From positions 1-64,000 of the forward strand of contig DASZHC010000054.1 in NCBI GenBank assembly GCA_035938215.1: DNA of 64,000 bases, written 5' to 3'. Below are positions 8,514-18,250 of the stretch, one piece after another. The notes beneath the pieces were generated by a model. The model was not told the DNA's origin and did not search any database. It saw only the letters and a program-made list of their open reading frames with translations. The stretch is from DASZHC01 sp035938215. Lineage in GTDB: Bacteria > Verrucomicrobiota > Verrucomicrobiia > Chthoniobacterales > JAFAMB01. Within the stretch, counting starts at the first letter, position 1, and the number at the start of each line of letters is the position of its first letter. Position numbers and translations under genes: made by a program.

Positions 8514-11066
8514 TTATTTCGCCCAAGTAATCAACCTGAGTTCGTGCTCCTGCACCAGGTGTGGATGCGTCGGAATGACGCGGACGTTAAATCCGTAGCT
8601 TCCGCTTTCGGAGGCAGGAATCATTCCGCTAAAACGGTAGACTCCATTGGCGGTTGTCTTTTCGACATCCAGAAGATCAATTGTGTAAGGATTACGAAGC
8701 GCACCGTTATCTGATTCACCGACATATGCTTGAACCCGAACATGAGTTGGCTGAACCGGGCCCAGGAATACGTGTGCGGTTATCTCGAGTTTATCCCCAA
8801 CGAACAGCGAGACTCGCCCGGATTGCGATGTTTCGACCGATTCAATTTGGACGTGGGGCCAGTCCACGCGCGTACTATGCTTCCACTGTGCTAATTCCAC
8901 GCCGGCCTGGCATCCGTTTGCGCTGAGTGCTTTGTAACCCTCTGCAGCCGGTTCATACAGGCGTTCGTTGTACTCTTTGACCATTCTATGAGTGTTAAAG
9001 ACAGGAGTAACACTGCGTATTGATTCACGCATCAACTGTATCCAGGCTACCGGAATCCGACCATCCGGCTTGGCATAATAAAGGGGGATGATTTGATTCT
9101 CCAGGACATTGAACAGGCTATCTGCGTCGACCTCGTTTTGAAATTCGGGTGTCCCCTGAGTAATCTCCGGGCCAATAGCCCAGCCATTTTTACGGTTGTA
9201 CCCCTCACACCACCACCCATCCAGCACGCTGAGATTCAATCCTCCGTTAGGCGGCAATTTCATTCCACTGGTTCCGCTAGCCTCCAAGGGGCGAAGGGGG
9301 TTGTTAAGCCAGAGATCGACGCCCTGATACATGCGACGTCCGATGTAAGTGTCATAGTCTTCCACGAAGACCACCGCATGCTCCAGGCCGGATTCTCGCG
9401 ATCGATTGTAGACCTCCTGTATGAACCGTTTCCCAGGCTCATCCTTCGGATGCGATTTGCCGGCAAAAATAAACTGAACCGGGCGTTCGGCGTTCTGCAC
9501 CAGCCGCAGAAGGCGCTCTTTCTGACCGAATAGCAGCGTGCCGCGCTTGTAGGTCGCAAAGCGGCGAGCAAAACCGACCGTTAAGACGTCCGGATTGAGA
9601 ATGCTGTTAATCTTCCGCAGCTGTTCTGGGGACTCGCCGATTCGAACGCGCTGCCGGCGCAGACGGTCTCGGATAAAGTCGATCAGCCGACTTTTGAGCA
9701 ACTGGTGGGTTTCCCAGAGAACGTCGTCAGGGATGTCGATTACACGGCGCCAATACTCTGAATCCGTAAGATGCTCTTCCCAGTCAGATCCCAAAAATTT
9801 GGAATAAATGCGGTGAAATTCCGGTGCAGTCCAGGTCTTGGTGTGAATGCCGTTGGTGATGCTGGTAATCGGAACTTCTTGTAGAGGAACGCCGGCCCAG
9901 ACGTCTTTCCACAAACCCTGGCTCACGTTGCCGTGAAGTTTGCTCACTCCGTTTGCATGTCGGCTGACCCGAAGCGCAAGGATGGTCATGCTAAACGTAT
10001 CGGTCGCATTGACCATCGGTTCTCCGAGACGAAAGAAATCGTCGAAGCTGATCCGAAAATCTTCCGCGTATGTGGAGAAATGGCGTGCCATCATATCGCG
10101 GGGAAAGGCATCGTTTCCAGCCGGCACGGGCGTATGCGTCGTAAAGACGTTCGAAGCTGCGACGATCTGCAATGCCGAGTAATAATCAAGACCTTTGTCC
10201 CGGACATACTGGCGAATGCGCTCCAGTGAAAGAAAGGCCGAGTGGCCTTCGTTCATGTGATAAACCTCGGGTTTGATGCCAAGTGCGTCCAGAGCTCTGA
10301 CGCCGCCGATACCGAGTACGATTTCCTGCCGTATCCGCATCTCCAGGTCGCCGCCATAAAGTTGTTCGGTGATCAACCGATTTTCCGGAGCGTTTTGTTG
10401 AATATCGGTATCGAGCAGGTAAAGCTTTATCCGGCCGATCTGCAATTCCCAGACTTTGGCTACGACGTAGCGGCCGAGAATTGAGACGGTGACGTGAAGC
10501 GGCTCGCCTCCGACTTTGGTTTCGAGCAGCGGCAGATGATTGAAGTTCTGGTTCAGGCTTACCGCCTCCTGCCATCCCTCCTTGTTAATCTGCTGTTTGA
10601 AATAGCCGTGTCTGTAGAGGAGAGTTACCGCGCAAAAATCCAGGTCAAGGTCGCTCGCTGATTTACAATGATCGCCGGAAAGAATTCCCAGGCCGCCTGA
10701 ATAGTTTGGAACCGATTCATGGAACCCGAACTCTGCAGAAAAATAGGCGATCCGCGGGGCCGTGGTCCGGAGCTTTCCGTAGGTATCCGTCCTTCGCATG
10801 TAGGCGGCAAATTTCTGGTAGACGCTCTGCATCTCGCGGATGTAATCGTCGTCCACCGAAAGTTCCAGGAGGCGCGCTTGGCGCGAGAGTTGGAGCATAC
10901 GAATCGGATTATGGTTCGTTCGATCCCACAACTCGGTGTCCAGGTGGCGAAAAAGCCGCCGGGCGTCCGGCTCCCAGGTCCACCAAAGATTGTGAGCCAT
11001 TTCCCGAAGTGGTTCCAACACCTCCGGCAAACGGGGTGCCACGTTGAACGTTTGTACAGGTTGCAT
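8514..11066 (-). CDS. glgP: Alpha-glucan (glycogen/maltodextrin) phosphorylase
   Basis: An 850-residue GT35-family enzyme of the shorter bacterial type with the N-terminal domain containing AHNLWWTWEPDARRLFRHLD. It releases glucose 1-phosphate from storage glucan. Visible sites are FSAEFGFHESVPNYSGGLGI, HMNEGHSAFLSLERIR, FAGKSHPKDEPGKRFIQ and the pyridoxal-phosphate Lys region EASGTSGMKLPPNGGLNLS. A longer start (TTG at 11081) is possible, but ATG 11066 is preceded by GAAGGGA. The extra C-terminal ~130 residues look like a beta-rich appendage. It is divergent from the aldo-keto reductase gene, with 150 bp of shared upstream DNA. Confidence 0.93.
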   Translation of the reverse strand: MQPVQTFNVAPRLPEVLEPLREMAHNLWWTWEPDARRLFRHLDTELWDRTNHNPIRMLQLSRQARLLELSVDDDYIREMQSVYQKFAAYMRRTDTYGKLRTTAPRIAYFSAEFGFHESVPNYSGGLGILSGDHCKSASDLDLDFCAVTLLYRHGYFKQQINKEGWQEAVSLNQNFNHLPLLETKVGGEPLHVTVSILGRYVVAKVWELQIGRIKLYLLDTDIQQNAPENRLITEQLYGGDLEMRIRQEIVLGIGGVRALDALGIKPEVYHMNEGHSAFLSLERIRQYVRDKGLDYYSALQIVAASNVFTTHTPVPAGNDAFPRDMMARHFSTYAEDFRISFDDFFRLGEPMVNATDTFSMTILALRVSRHANGVSKLHGNVSQGLWKDVWAGVPLQEVPITSITNGIHTKTWTAPEFHRIYSKFLGSDWEEHLTDSEYWRRVIDIPDDVLWETHQLLKSRLIDFIRDRLRRQRVRIGESPEQLRKINSILNPDVLTVGFARRFATYKRGTLLFGQKERLLRLVQNAERPVQFIFAGKSHPKDEPGKRFIQEVYNRSRESGLEHAVVFVEDYDTYIGRRMYQGVDLWLNNPLRPLEASGTSGMKLPPNGGLNLSVLDGWWCEGYNRKNGWAIGPEITQGTPEFQNEVDADSLFNVLENQIIPLYYAKPDGRIPVAWIQLMRESIRSVTPVFNTHRMVKEYNERLYEPAAEGYKALSANGCQAGVELAQWKHSTRVDWPHVQIESVETSQSGRVSLFVGDKLEITAHVFLGPVQPTHVRVQAYVGESDNGALRNPYTIDLLDVEKTTANGVYRFSGMIPASESGSYGFNVRVIPTHPHLVQEHELRLITWAK

Positions 11067-11216
11067 TGATTTTCCCTTCAATTCTCGGCCAAAGCTCCAA
11101 TTTGGACGCCGGAAGCTCCGCTAGCTCAACCTCTCCTCGCAAGAGTTGCAAGCATTTAGTAGCGAGGGCCGTGCCGTTGACGTAGCGGTTCCACCAAGAC
11201 ATACTGATCAATCGCA

Positions 11217-12266
11217 ATGAAATATCGTACTTATCGCAACACCGATCTGACCGTAAGCGAAGTCGGATTTGGGCTCTGGACGGTCTCGACGGGTTGGTGG
11301 GGTGACTTCACCGAGGAGCAGGCCGTCGGTCTGATGCGAAAAGCACTGGATCTGGGCATAACCTTGTACGACGCCGCAGATACCTACGGGAATGGCTTGA
11401 GCGAAGAATTGATAGCCAAGGCCTTCCGGCAGCACCGCGATCAGATTGTGATCGCCACAAAGATCGGATACGATTTTGTGCATTACGGAAATGAGCGGCG
11501 TGGTCAACGGGAAATACCGCAGGACTTTTCGCCTGAGGCTTTGACTCGCGCCACGGAAGCCGCGTTAAGGCGCCTGCAAACGGATCGGATCGACCTTTTG
11601 CAACTCCACAATATTCGCATGGCACAGGTCAGCGAGGACTCTATCTGGGAAACGCTCGAAAGGCTGCGCGACAAAGGATGGGTGCGATTTTACGGGATCG
11701 CTTTAGGACCGGCAATCGGGTGGATGTACGAAGGGATCAACTGCGTCAAAGAGCGGCCGGTGACGAGTGTGCAACATATTTATAATATGCTTGAACAGCA
11801 TCCCGGCGCAGCGATTCATAACGCTGCGACAGAGTCAGGAAGAGATACAATGTTCCTGATTCGTGTACCACATTCCTCAGGCATGCTAGAGGGCCACTAC
11901 ACGCTGGAGACCAAGTTCCCGCCAGGCGATCACCGGAATCATCGTCCACGCTCATGGCTTGTGAATGGCGTAAAAAAGGTGGAGCAGCTTCGATTTTTGG
12001 AATCTCCTCTCCGAACGCTCGCGCAGGCTGCATTGCTCTGGCTTCTAAAAGATGAACGAGTTGCTTCAGTTTTGCCGAATATCTATGACGAAAAGCAGCT
12101 ATCTGAATTCGCTACGGCCACAGAAGCTCCTGATTTCACCGATAAGGAAATGGAAAAAGTCAGCTCCCTTTATAGATCGAATTTTGGCATAAAGGAGGAC
12201 GATCCTCCGAAGTTCAAGGGAACAATGAGCCCGGCTTTGACTGTAAATTCCGGCGCCGGCGCTTAA
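11217..12266 (+). CDS. Aldo/keto reductase
   Basis: A 349-residue NAD(P)H-dependent oxidoreductase. The catalytic tetrad is visible: Asp and Tyr in LYDAADTYGNGLSEE, Lys in VIATKIGYD, and His in LLQLHNIRMAQ. The family start MKYRTYRNTDLTVSEVGFGL is present. Substrate cannot be read from sequence; relatives act on sugars, aldehydes and steroids. It is transcribed alone, divergent from glgP, and followed by a REP-like palindrome. The C-terminal third lacks a strong cofactor-loop signature but length is normal. Confidence 0.9.
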   Translation: MKYRTYRNTDLTVSEVGFGLWTVSTGWWGDFTEEQAVGLMRKALDLGITLYDAADTYGNGLSEELIAKAFRQHRDQIVIATKIGYDFVHYGNERRGQREIPQDFSPEALTRATEAALRRLQTDRIDLLQLHNIRMAQVSEDSIWETLERLRDKGWVRFYGIALGPAIGWMYEGINCVKERPVTSVQHIYNMLEQHPGAAIHNAATESGRDTMFLIRVPHSSGMLEGHYTLETKFPPGDHRNHRPRSWLVNGVKKVEQLRFLESPLRTLAQAALLWLLKDERVASVLPNIYDEKQLSEFATATEAPDFTDKEMEKVSSLYRSNFGIKEDDPPKFKGTMSPALTVNSGAGA

Positions 12267-12386
12267 GGAAACAAGCTCTCAGGCACTGGTGTGGAAGCTA
12301 TTGGGAGGCAAAGAGTTAGAAATTACGCTAGAGAGCCACATTGTGGGTGGTTTCGCCTTCTAAAGCGATTGCTGGTAGGCTAGCGA

Positions 12387-12482
12387 GGTAGGGCCGGATC
12401 TCCGAGCCGGTCGTTCTGACGAGGCAGACTCGTAAGGCAAGGACGCTATGCTCGGCGGGCAGCTCGGAGATCTGCCCCTACC
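12387..12482. repeat. REP-like palindrome, family A copy 2
   Basis: Left arm GGTAGGGCCGGATCTCCGAG, right arm CTCGGAGATCTGCCCCTACC, with a variable centre of about 55 bp. It lies in the 276-bp gap between the convergent aldo-keto reductase and dtd genes. Nothing else is visible in that gap. Confidence 0.75.
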
Positions 12483-12542
12483 GTGGGTTACGAATCGCGC
12501 GGATCTATTCCATGTTCACAGAGATGCAGGTACTTGTGAACG

Positions 12543-12989
12543 CTAGCTATCGGTATCCATGCAGATAGTCACGGGGCCGTCGTTGACTAGGCTAACTTGC
12601 ATGCGAGCTCCGAAAACGCCACGCCCAACCGGCCTCCCGATTTCCTGTTCTAACCTCATACAGAACCTTTCATAGGTTTGCCGGGCTACGCCGGGAGCCG
12701 CCGCGCGAACGAAGGAAGGTCGATTTCCTTTCCGGGTTTCAGCGAGAAGAGTAAACTGGCTAACGACAAGTATTCCCCCGCCGACATCCTCAACCGAACG
12801 ATTCATTGCGCCTGCCTCGTCGGGAAAAATTCTGAGCCGAGAAACCTTTCCAACGAGCCAATCGAGTTCCTTTTCGGTGTCGCCGTCCTGTACGCCGAGC
12901 AAAATCAGGAGCCCGGGGCCGATTTCGCTAATAAGGCGCTCTTCTACTGTGACCGAAGCCTTTGCTACACGCTGAATCACCACCTTCAT
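12543..12989 (-). CDS. dtd: D-aminoacyl-tRNA deacylase
   Basis: A 148-residue proofreading enzyme that frees tRNA from wrongly attached D-amino acids and glycine. The two signature motifs are present: SQFTLLAETRKGNRPSF and, at the C-terminus, NDGPVTICMDT. The frame stays open upstream to 13244, but the extra 85 residues come from repeat DNA and have no family counterpart. ATG 12989 (MKVVIQRV) is the standard DTD start. It is convergent with the aldo-keto reductase and divergent from the CPBP gene. Confidence 0.95.
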   Translation of the reverse strand: MKVVIQRVAKASVTVEERLISEIGPGLLILLGVQDGDTEKELDWLVGKVSRLRIFPDEAGAMNRSVEDVGGGILVVSQFTLLAETRKGNRPSFVRAAAPGVARQTYERFCMRLEQEIGRPVGRGVFGARMQVSLVNDGPVTICMDTDS

Positions 12990-13053
12990 CGCACTCGATC
13001 TAAAACCTTGGCGCGGGTTCGCAAGCAAAAACCCTTCTTCGAGCTTCTTGCGC

Positions 13054-13194
13054 GGTAGGGGTAGATCTCCGAGCTGCCCGCGCAGAGGGGCGATTCCGAT
13101 GCAACCTTCGTAGATTGCGGCTGCGAGGGACCGCAGCCCTCCAAGCCTTGCGAGTCTGCGTCCTAATAACGGTCGGCTCGGAGATTCGGCCCTG
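13054..13194. repeat. REP-like palindrome, family A copy 3 with family B nested inside
   Basis: The outer arms are GGTAGGGGTAGATCTCCGAG (13054 on) and the related CGGTCGGCTCGGAGATTCGG ending near 13194. Inside, 13107-13143 carries a second palindrome with arms GCGGCTGCG and CCGCAGCCC. That inner sequence recurs at 38062-38098. It lies between the divergent dtd and CPBP genes, so it sits in their promoter region and may have inserted one repeat into another. Confidence 0.65.
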
Positions 13195-13251
13195 CGTCGC
13201 AGCTGCGCTTGGAACGTCACTCGTTCATGTGTAGGTTGCGCCAATTGTTTA

Positions 13252-14052
13252 ATGAATGCTCTTACTGCTTTATTTCTTGCGCTACTCGTTGGCGCAAGTG
13301 TCGCTTTTTACCTTCGGATTTTCCGATTAATTTATTTGCAAGCCGGCGGGAAAGTTGTTGCGAGCCATTTCGCCCGGCCTGATGCCTACGTGGCTCTCGG
13401 CTGTGTCACCATGTTTATCGTTCAATGCTTCCAGAGCCTGAATGGAAATAGAGGCACGTTGCCCGCTACAATCGACACCACACTTCTCTTCATGGTTCAG
13501 CTTGGGTTTTGGATCTTTGTGATTGGAGTCATTGTTTTGTCTTTCGTGTTGCGCGGCATGCATCCCAGCGCGCTCTTTGGATTCGATCGTCTCGGTTTCT
13601 CTAAAGTGTTTTTCCTTGGTTTGGGTCTCCTCTTTGCGGCGTTGCCCTTGATTCTGGCCAGCAGTACGCTGATTAGCGACTTTTTACGCTCCAATGCCCA
13701 GCGAGATACTCAGCCGATTATGCAGCTTTTTGAGCGGGCAAGCGATCCGGGCAAGCGCGTGCCGCTGATCATTCTTGCGGTCGTGATCGCGCCGATTTCC
13801 GAGGAATTCGTTTTTCGCGGGTTCCTTTACGGAGTGCTCAAGAGGTTTGCGGGTGCGCTGCCTGCCTTGTTTTTCTCTGCTCTCTTGTTCTCTTTGATTC
13901 ACATGCATATTCCTTCTTTGCTGCCTCTCTTCCTGTTGGGATGCGTGTTGACGTTTGCCTACGAACTTTCGGGATCGTTGCTGGTCCCGATGGCCATGCA
14001 CGCATTTTTCAATACTCTCACGCTCGTTCAGGTGTTTTTTGCGGGTAGATGA
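13252..14052 (+). CDS. CPBP-family intramembrane metalloprotease
   Basis: A 266-residue polytopic membrane protein with about seven hydrophobic segments. The CPBP (Abi) motifs are clear: SEEFVFRGFLYG (EExxxR), then FSLIHMHIPSL and MAMHAFFNTLTL, which supply the metal-binding His residues. Relatives cleave CAAX-like proteins or give bacteriocin immunity; the target here is unknown. It is the first gene of a tight operon with thiL, tsaE and tsaB, with a 4-bp overlap (ATGA) to thiL. Confidence 0.9.
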   Translation: MNALTALFLALLVGASVAFYLRIFRLIYLQAGGKVVASHFARPDAYVALGCVTMFIVQCFQSLNGNRGTLPATIDTTLLFMVQLGFWIFVIGVIVLSFVLRGMHPSALFGFDRLGFSKVFFLGLGLLFAALPLILASSTLISDFLRSNAQRDTQPIMQLFERASDPGKRVPLIILAVVIAPISEEFVFRGFLYGVLKRFAGALPALFFSALLFSLIHMHIPSLLPLFLLGCVLTFAYELSGSLLVPMAMHAFFNTLTLVQVFFAGR

Positions 14053-14936
14053 AGCTGAATGAGCTTGGTGAAGATGAAGTTATACGGGGCTTGACCCGCG
14101 GATTGAAGTTGGATCGCCGCGTCGTTCTTGGTCCCGGCGATGACTGCGCAGTCGTGAAAACTGCGGGTAATCTTCAGTTGCTGAAATCAGATTGCATCGT
14201 TGAAGGGATCCATTTCCTTGCCGATGCCGATCCAATGTGGGTTGGCTGGAAAGCGATGTGCCGCTCAATCAGCGACATAGCGTCGATGGGCGGGTTGCCT
14301 CTGGATGCGTTAGTGACTGTGGCAATCCGCTCCGATGTCGAATTTGAATGGTTGAAGGAGCTTTATCGAGGATTGCGTAAGGCAGCCTCTACCTACCTGG
14401 TGAACCTGGTCGGCGGAGAAACAGCAAGATCGCCGGGGCCACTTTTTTTGTCGGTCACGTTAACCGGTATGGCCGAAAAAGGAAAATATGTTAGTCGCTC
14501 GGGAGGCAGGAGGGGGGACTGGCTCTTCGTTACCGGAAAGCTGGGGGGCTCGATCGATGGCAAACATCTCCGGTTTTCACCGCGAGTGAGAGAAGCTCGC
14601 TGGTTGGTCGGCCGTTTTCCGATTCATGCCATGATGGATTTGAGTGACGGTCTCGGAAGTGATCTTCCCCGTCTGGCGGCCGCAAGCGGTGTGGGATTTG
14701 AAGTGGCCCTCAAAAATCTCCCTCTGAACAAAGGTTGCGTTCCGGAAAACGCAGTACGGGACGGAGAAGACTACGAACTGCTTTTCGCGGTTCCGAGGGC
14801 CGTCAAATCGCGCCTTGAATTCGAATGGAAGAAAGCCTTCCCCAGATTGCAGCTCACCCCCATTGGACGGCTGGTTGATTCCGGCCGTTATGAATTCGAG
14901 CAAAAGGGGTTCGACCATTTTCGAGGCAGCACATGA
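14049..14936 (+). CDS. thiL: Thiamine-monophosphate kinase
   Basis: A 295-residue ATP-dependent kinase that makes the cofactor thiamine diphosphate. Visible motifs are LGPGDDCAVVK, SDCIVEGIHF, MCRSISDIASMGG, VNLVGGETARSPG and DLSDGLGSDLPRLA, which hold the Mg-ATP and thiamine-phosphate ligands. It is slightly shorter than E. coli ThiL, with a compact C-terminus. It overlaps both neighbours by 4 bp, so it is co-translated with the CPBP protease gene and tsaE. Its cofactor product would serve the transketolase and IolD in this window. Confidence 0.95.
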   Translation: MKLNELGEDEVIRGLTRGLKLDRRVVLGPGDDCAVVKTAGNLQLLKSDCIVEGIHFLADADPMWVGWKAMCRSISDIASMGGLPLDALVTVAIRSDVEFEWLKELYRGLRKAASTYLVNLVGGETARSPGPLFLSVTLTGMAEKGKYVSRSGGRRGDWLFVTGKLGGSIDGKHLRFSPRVREARWLVGRFPIHAMMDLSDGLGSDLPRLAAASGVGFEVALKNLPLNKGCVPENAVRDGEDYELLFAVPRAVKSRLEFEWKKAFPRLQLTPIGRLVDSGRYEFEQKGFDHFRGST

Positions 14937-15352
14937 TTTCTCCGAACGAATGGATTTCCAAAAGCCCGGATCAGACGCGGTTCATCGCGGCTGGTCTGGC
15001 AAGAAGCCTGATCGCCGGTTCAGTGATCAAACTGGTGGGCGATCTGGGGGCAGGCAAGACCGAATTCGTTAAGGGTCTTGCAACAGGCCTTAACTACAGG
15101 AACGTCGTCACAAGTCCGACGTTTACTCTGGTGCAAGAATATCGCGGGGGGAGATTGCCATTGTTTCATATGGACCTCTATCGCCTGAATGAAGAAGCCG
15201 AGCTGGACGATATCGGGTTTGAAGACTACCTGAGAGCCGGCGGTATTTGTGCCGTCGAATGGGCGGACAAATTTCCTGGTCGCATGCCGCATGATTCCGT
15301 TGAGATTGTCCTGACCATTCGCGAAAACACCACGCGAAGGATCACGTGGTGA
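14933..15352 (+). CDS. tsaE: tRNA t6A synthesis ATPase TsaE
   Basis: A 139-residue P-loop protein of the threonylcarbamoyl-adenosine tRNA-modification complex (TsaB-TsaD-TsaE). Walker A is GDLGAGKTEFVKG. Other family landmarks are SPTFTLVQEYRGG, PLFHMDLYRL and AVEWADKFPG. It starts by ATGA overlap with thiL and ends by GTGA overlap with tsaB. TsaD is not in the window. Confidence 0.95.
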   Translation: MISPNEWISKSPDQTRFIAAGLARSLIAGSVIKLVGDLGAGKTEFVKGLATGLNYRNVVTSPTFTLVQEYRGGRLPLFHMDLYRLNEEAELDDIGFEDYLRAGGICAVEWADKFPGRMPHDSVEIVLTIRENTTRRITW

Positions 15353-15921
15353 AGAGTCTTCTGATCGAAAATTCGACCGACATCGGAACCGTAGCTCTGG
15401 CGGATGGCATCAAGGTTCTTGCGCTAGGCGAGATCACGAAGCACGGGATGCTCTCGGCTACGATCCGTGATCTCGTTTTGGAATTCGGTCCTCCGGACGA
15501 AATCATCGTTGGCCTGGGGCCCGGCTCATATGCCGGTAGTCGAGTAGCTGTTGCGACCGTGATCGGTCTTAAAATTGGATTCAGATGCCCAGCATTTGGT
15601 TGCCCATCTGTGCTTGCATACGGAGCGGCGACCTACTATGTCGTCGGCGACGCGAGACGTGGCTCCGTATTTCTGGCGAGCATTGAAGAGAACCGATTGG
15701 TTCGCGTGCCGGAACTACGTTCTGGTGAGGAGTTTCGTCTCCTGTTGCCGGAGCTCCGCAGCCGAGCGGTTTTTGCGGTTGGGCCAATCCCCGGCGTAGT
15801 CGATGTTCCGATCGTGCGGCCTCGTGCCGAATATTTGTTATCGCGTCGAGATTCGTTCCAGCCTTCTTTGGAGCCGCTTTACCTGAAGGAGCCGCACATC
15901 ACACAACCTAAGAAGAGCTAG
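15349..15921 (+). CDS. tsaB: tRNA t6A synthesis protein TsaB
   Basis: About 190 residues, the non-catalytic partner of TsaD. The N-terminal strand ending LLIENSTD and the glycine-rich VGLGPGSYAGSRVAVATVIG correspond to the ASKHA-fold core of TsaB. The C-terminal part is short and diverged. Start is one of two adjacent GTG codons (15346, 15349); I chose 15349 because it makes the GTGA overlap with the tsaE stop. It closes the CPBP-thiL-tsaE-tsaB operon. Confidence 0.85.
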   Translation: MKSLLIENSTDIGTVALADGIKVLALGEITKHGMLSATIRDLVLEFGPPDEIIVGLGPGSYAGSRVAVATVIGLKIGFRCPAFGCPSVLAYGAATYYVVGDARRGSVFLASIEENRLVRVPELRSGEEFRLLLPELRSRAVFAVGPIPGVVDVPIVRPRAEYLLSRRDSFQPSLEPLYLKEPHITQPKKS

Positions 15922-16339
15922 CCCCTCGGCTTTTTGCCGTCCAGACGAATGGCGCATTCAGCCACTCCGTGCCCACCGTGTCCTCCGTGTGAGGCTTTTC
16001 CTCTCCTCATTGTTTGACGAGCGCGTTTTAATATGGTCCCCAGAACCAAATCAACGGGGTCAGGACGATTCTAGCCGAACAGATCGTCCCTTTCGGGGTT
16101 TCAGAGGCGGCGACCGGGGCCCATCTGTTCAATCAAGCCGGGCGGCGGCGAGGCGCGCGCGTGGATTCATTTTTTGCTGCCTCAGCGATACTCGCTGGCG
16201 CTCCGTTATTGACCAAAAACCTTGCGGACTTTGAGATCTTCGAACCATTCGGCCTTCAGCTTCAGAGGTAGGCAATAGGGAGGCCGCTTCACCCCAATCC
16301 CTTGACAGATCGCGGAGGTTCGTGGGCCGGGGTTGGGTC
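15922..16339. other. Intergenic stretch without a supported gene
   Basis: This is 418 bp between tsaB and the convergent SEC-C gene. It contains GTGTCCTCCGTGTGAGGC near 15976, similar to the CCTCTGCGTGAGGC phrase near 63280 and to the arms of the 17961-18228 element. Short open frames here overlap one another and match no family I know. No clear terminator is visible. Confidence 0.4.
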
Positions 16340-16537
16340 TCAAGCGCCACAACATTTTTTGTACTTTCTGCCACTGCCACAGGGACAGGGTTCGTTTCGA
16401 CCAGGTTTGGGCGCCTGCAACCGGATTGTTTTTGTCCTTAGGGCGCGGCGATACAACCGGCGCAACCGGGTTTGGCGCTTGGCCAAGACGGAATCTAAGT
16501 CCGGCTGGACTTCTTTTAGCGCATCGTCGGATATCAA
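16340..16537 (-). CDS. Small SEC-C motif protein
   Basis: A 65-residue protein ending [20 protein letters not shown], a complete SEC-C zinc-binding motif (CxCxSG-x5-CC-type), as found at the end of SecA and in small stand-alone proteins. The first ~45 residues are basic and helical. Zinc binding is expected from the motif. Partner unknown; association with SecA/SecB or ribosomal components is known only for relatives. It lies convergent with tsaB and is divergent from argG. Confidence 0.7.
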   Translation of the reverse strand: MISDDALKEVQPDLDSVLAKRQTRLRRLYRRALRTKTIRLQAPKPGRNEPCPCGSGRKYKKCCGA

Positions 16538-16619
16538 GGTCTGTGCTCACTCTAATCAGCCTTCAGAGTGAGCCTGAACTCGACGGAGACCCGTCGAGCA
16601 TATATTGGTTGCAGGCGGA

Positions 16620-17912
16620 ATGAAAATTGTTGTTGCTTATTCGGGGGGACTCGACACCTCGGTAATTCTGAAATGGATAAAAGAGACCTACGCTGCTGAT
16701 GTCGTCGCGTTTTGCGCTGATATCGGTCAAGAAGAGGAATTGGATGGATTGGAGCAGAAGGCTCTGAAAACCGGCGCGTCCAAATGCTATGTGGATGATT
16801 TGCGCGAGGAATTTGCGCGAGATTTCATTTTTCCAATGTTTCAAGCATCGGCGCTTTACGAAAATCAGTATTTCCTGGGGACGAGCATTGCCCGGCCGCT
16901 GATCGCAAAAAGGATGGTCGAGATTGCCCGCGCCGAGGGGGCCGAGGCGGTTGCGCATGGCGCAACGGGCAAAGGCAACGACCAGGTTCGCTTCGAATTG
17001 ACGGTTGCGGCTCTAGCTCCACATATCAGAGTGATTGCCCCATGGCGGCTTGAAGAGTTTCGTGAAAGATTTCCCGGTCGAGCGGAAATGATCCGATACG
17101 CCGAAGAGCAGGGAATTCCTGTCGCTGCGAGCGCAAAAAAGCCGTATTCGATGGATCGCAACCTCCTCCATATAAGTTTTGAAAGCGGCGTTCTGGAAGA
17201 TCCCTGGATTGACGCGAGCAGTCCCGAAATGCGCGACATGTACAAGCTAAGCGTCTCTCCGGAAGACGCCCCTGACGCCAGTGAATATGTAGAGCTTGAG
17301 TTTGAGAAAGGGTCTTGCGTTGCGCTCAGCCACCCAAATATCAGCGAGATTCTGGATCGAATAGGCTCGTCTTCGGAAGCTCGTGGAGGCCGAGTTCAGC
17401 TGTCCCCATTCTGGATCATGAAAGCTCTGAATTTTCTGGGGGGCCGAAATGGAATTGGCAGGGTCGACATGGTTGAGAATCGCTTCGTCGGCATGAAAAG
17501 CCGAGGGGTCTATGAGACGCCCGGAGGCGCAATCCTGTTTTTTTCGCACCGGCAGATCGAATCCCTGACGATGGATCGCGAAGTGATGCATATCAGAGAC
17601 GCCCTGGGCCCGAAGTATGCGGAGCTTGTTTATAACGGCTTCTGGTTTGCCCCGGAGCGCGAAGCGATTCAGGCGCTACTGAGCGAATCGCAAAAGAACG
17701 TTTCCGGCGTCGTGCGAGTAAAATTGTACAAAGGAAACATTATTGCGGCCGGACGAAGGAGCCCGGTAAGTCTCTATAATCCTGATATCGCGACGATGGA
17801 GGCGGATCCCACCAAGGCGTACAATCAATCGGATGCGACGGGCTTTATCGCGCTGAACGCGCTTCGTTTGAAAGTTGCTGCGAAAGTTCACGGAAGCATT
17901 TCCGGCTCTTAA
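16620..17912 (+). CDS. argG: Argininosuccinate synthase
   Basis: A 430-residue enzyme joining citrulline and aspartate with ATP in arginine synthesis. Visible motifs are the N-type ATP pyrophosphatase loop [10 protein letters not shown], the signature [11 protein letters not shown] with [14 protein letters not shown], and [21 protein letters not shown] start at ATG 16620 ([10 protein letters not shown]), preceded by AGGCGGA, instead of the GTG at 16605. It is a single gene with no other arg genes beside it. It is followed by an inverted-repeat element. Confidence 0.96.
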   Translation: MKIVVAYSGGLDTSVILKWIKETYAADVVAFCADIGQEEELDGLEQKALKTGASKCYVDDLREEFARDFIFPMFQASALYENQYFLGTSIARPLIAKRMVEIARAEGAEAVAHGATGKGNDQVRFELTVAALAPHIRVIAPWRLEEFRERFPGRAEMIRYAEEQGIPVAASAKKPYSMDRNLLHISFESGVLEDPWIDASSPEMRDMYKLSVSPEDAPDASEYVELEFEKGSCVALSHPNISEILDRIGSSSEARGGRVQLSPFWIMKALNFLGGRNGIGRVDMVENRFVGMKSRGVYETPGGAILFFSHRQIESLTMDREVMHIRDALGPKYAELVYNGFWFAPEREAIQALLSESQKNVSGVVRVKLYKGNIIAAGRRSPVSLYNPDIATMEADPTKAYNQSDATGFIALNALRLKVAAKVHGSISGS

Positions 17913-17960
17913 TTAAGCCTGAAAATTTCGTGCGATAGACGAACGGGAATCTTGCCGAAG

Positions 17961-18228
17961 GCTCACGCAAAGGTACGCGGAGGTACGCAAAGGCATGGAT
18001 TTAAAGTTTGTTCGCTATGCGGCGGATCCCTTGGTGTTCGTCGCCAAAGCTAATCAAGAGACATGTTCAAATAGTCCGGGGCCAAGCACGGAGTGAACGC
18101 GAAAGGCGGAATCCAAAATCACTTTCGATAGAGCATTCCGGCTCTTATGGCATAACACTCTATTAGAATGTATCGGATAGCTTCAAATCTGATCCTTTGC
18201 GTGCCTCGGCGTACCTCTGCGCGAGGCC
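17961..18228. repeat. Inverted-repeat element, family G (ACGCAAAGG type)
   Basis: Bases 17961-17999 and 18191-18228 are imperfect reverse complements of about 38 bp. The left arm contains CACGCAAAGGTACGCGGAGG, and the right arm CGTACCTCTGCGCGAGGCC. The 190 bp between has no convincing reading frame. It fills most of the convergent argG-glpD gap. Similar phrases occur singly near 15976 and near 63280. Confidence 0.6.
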
Positions 18229-18250
18229 CAAATATCTGAGTGCCCGAAAC

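Noticed and set aside
12990..13244. N-terminal extension of dtd by 85 codons
   Set aside because: It runs through repeat DNA and the standard DTD start is at 12989.
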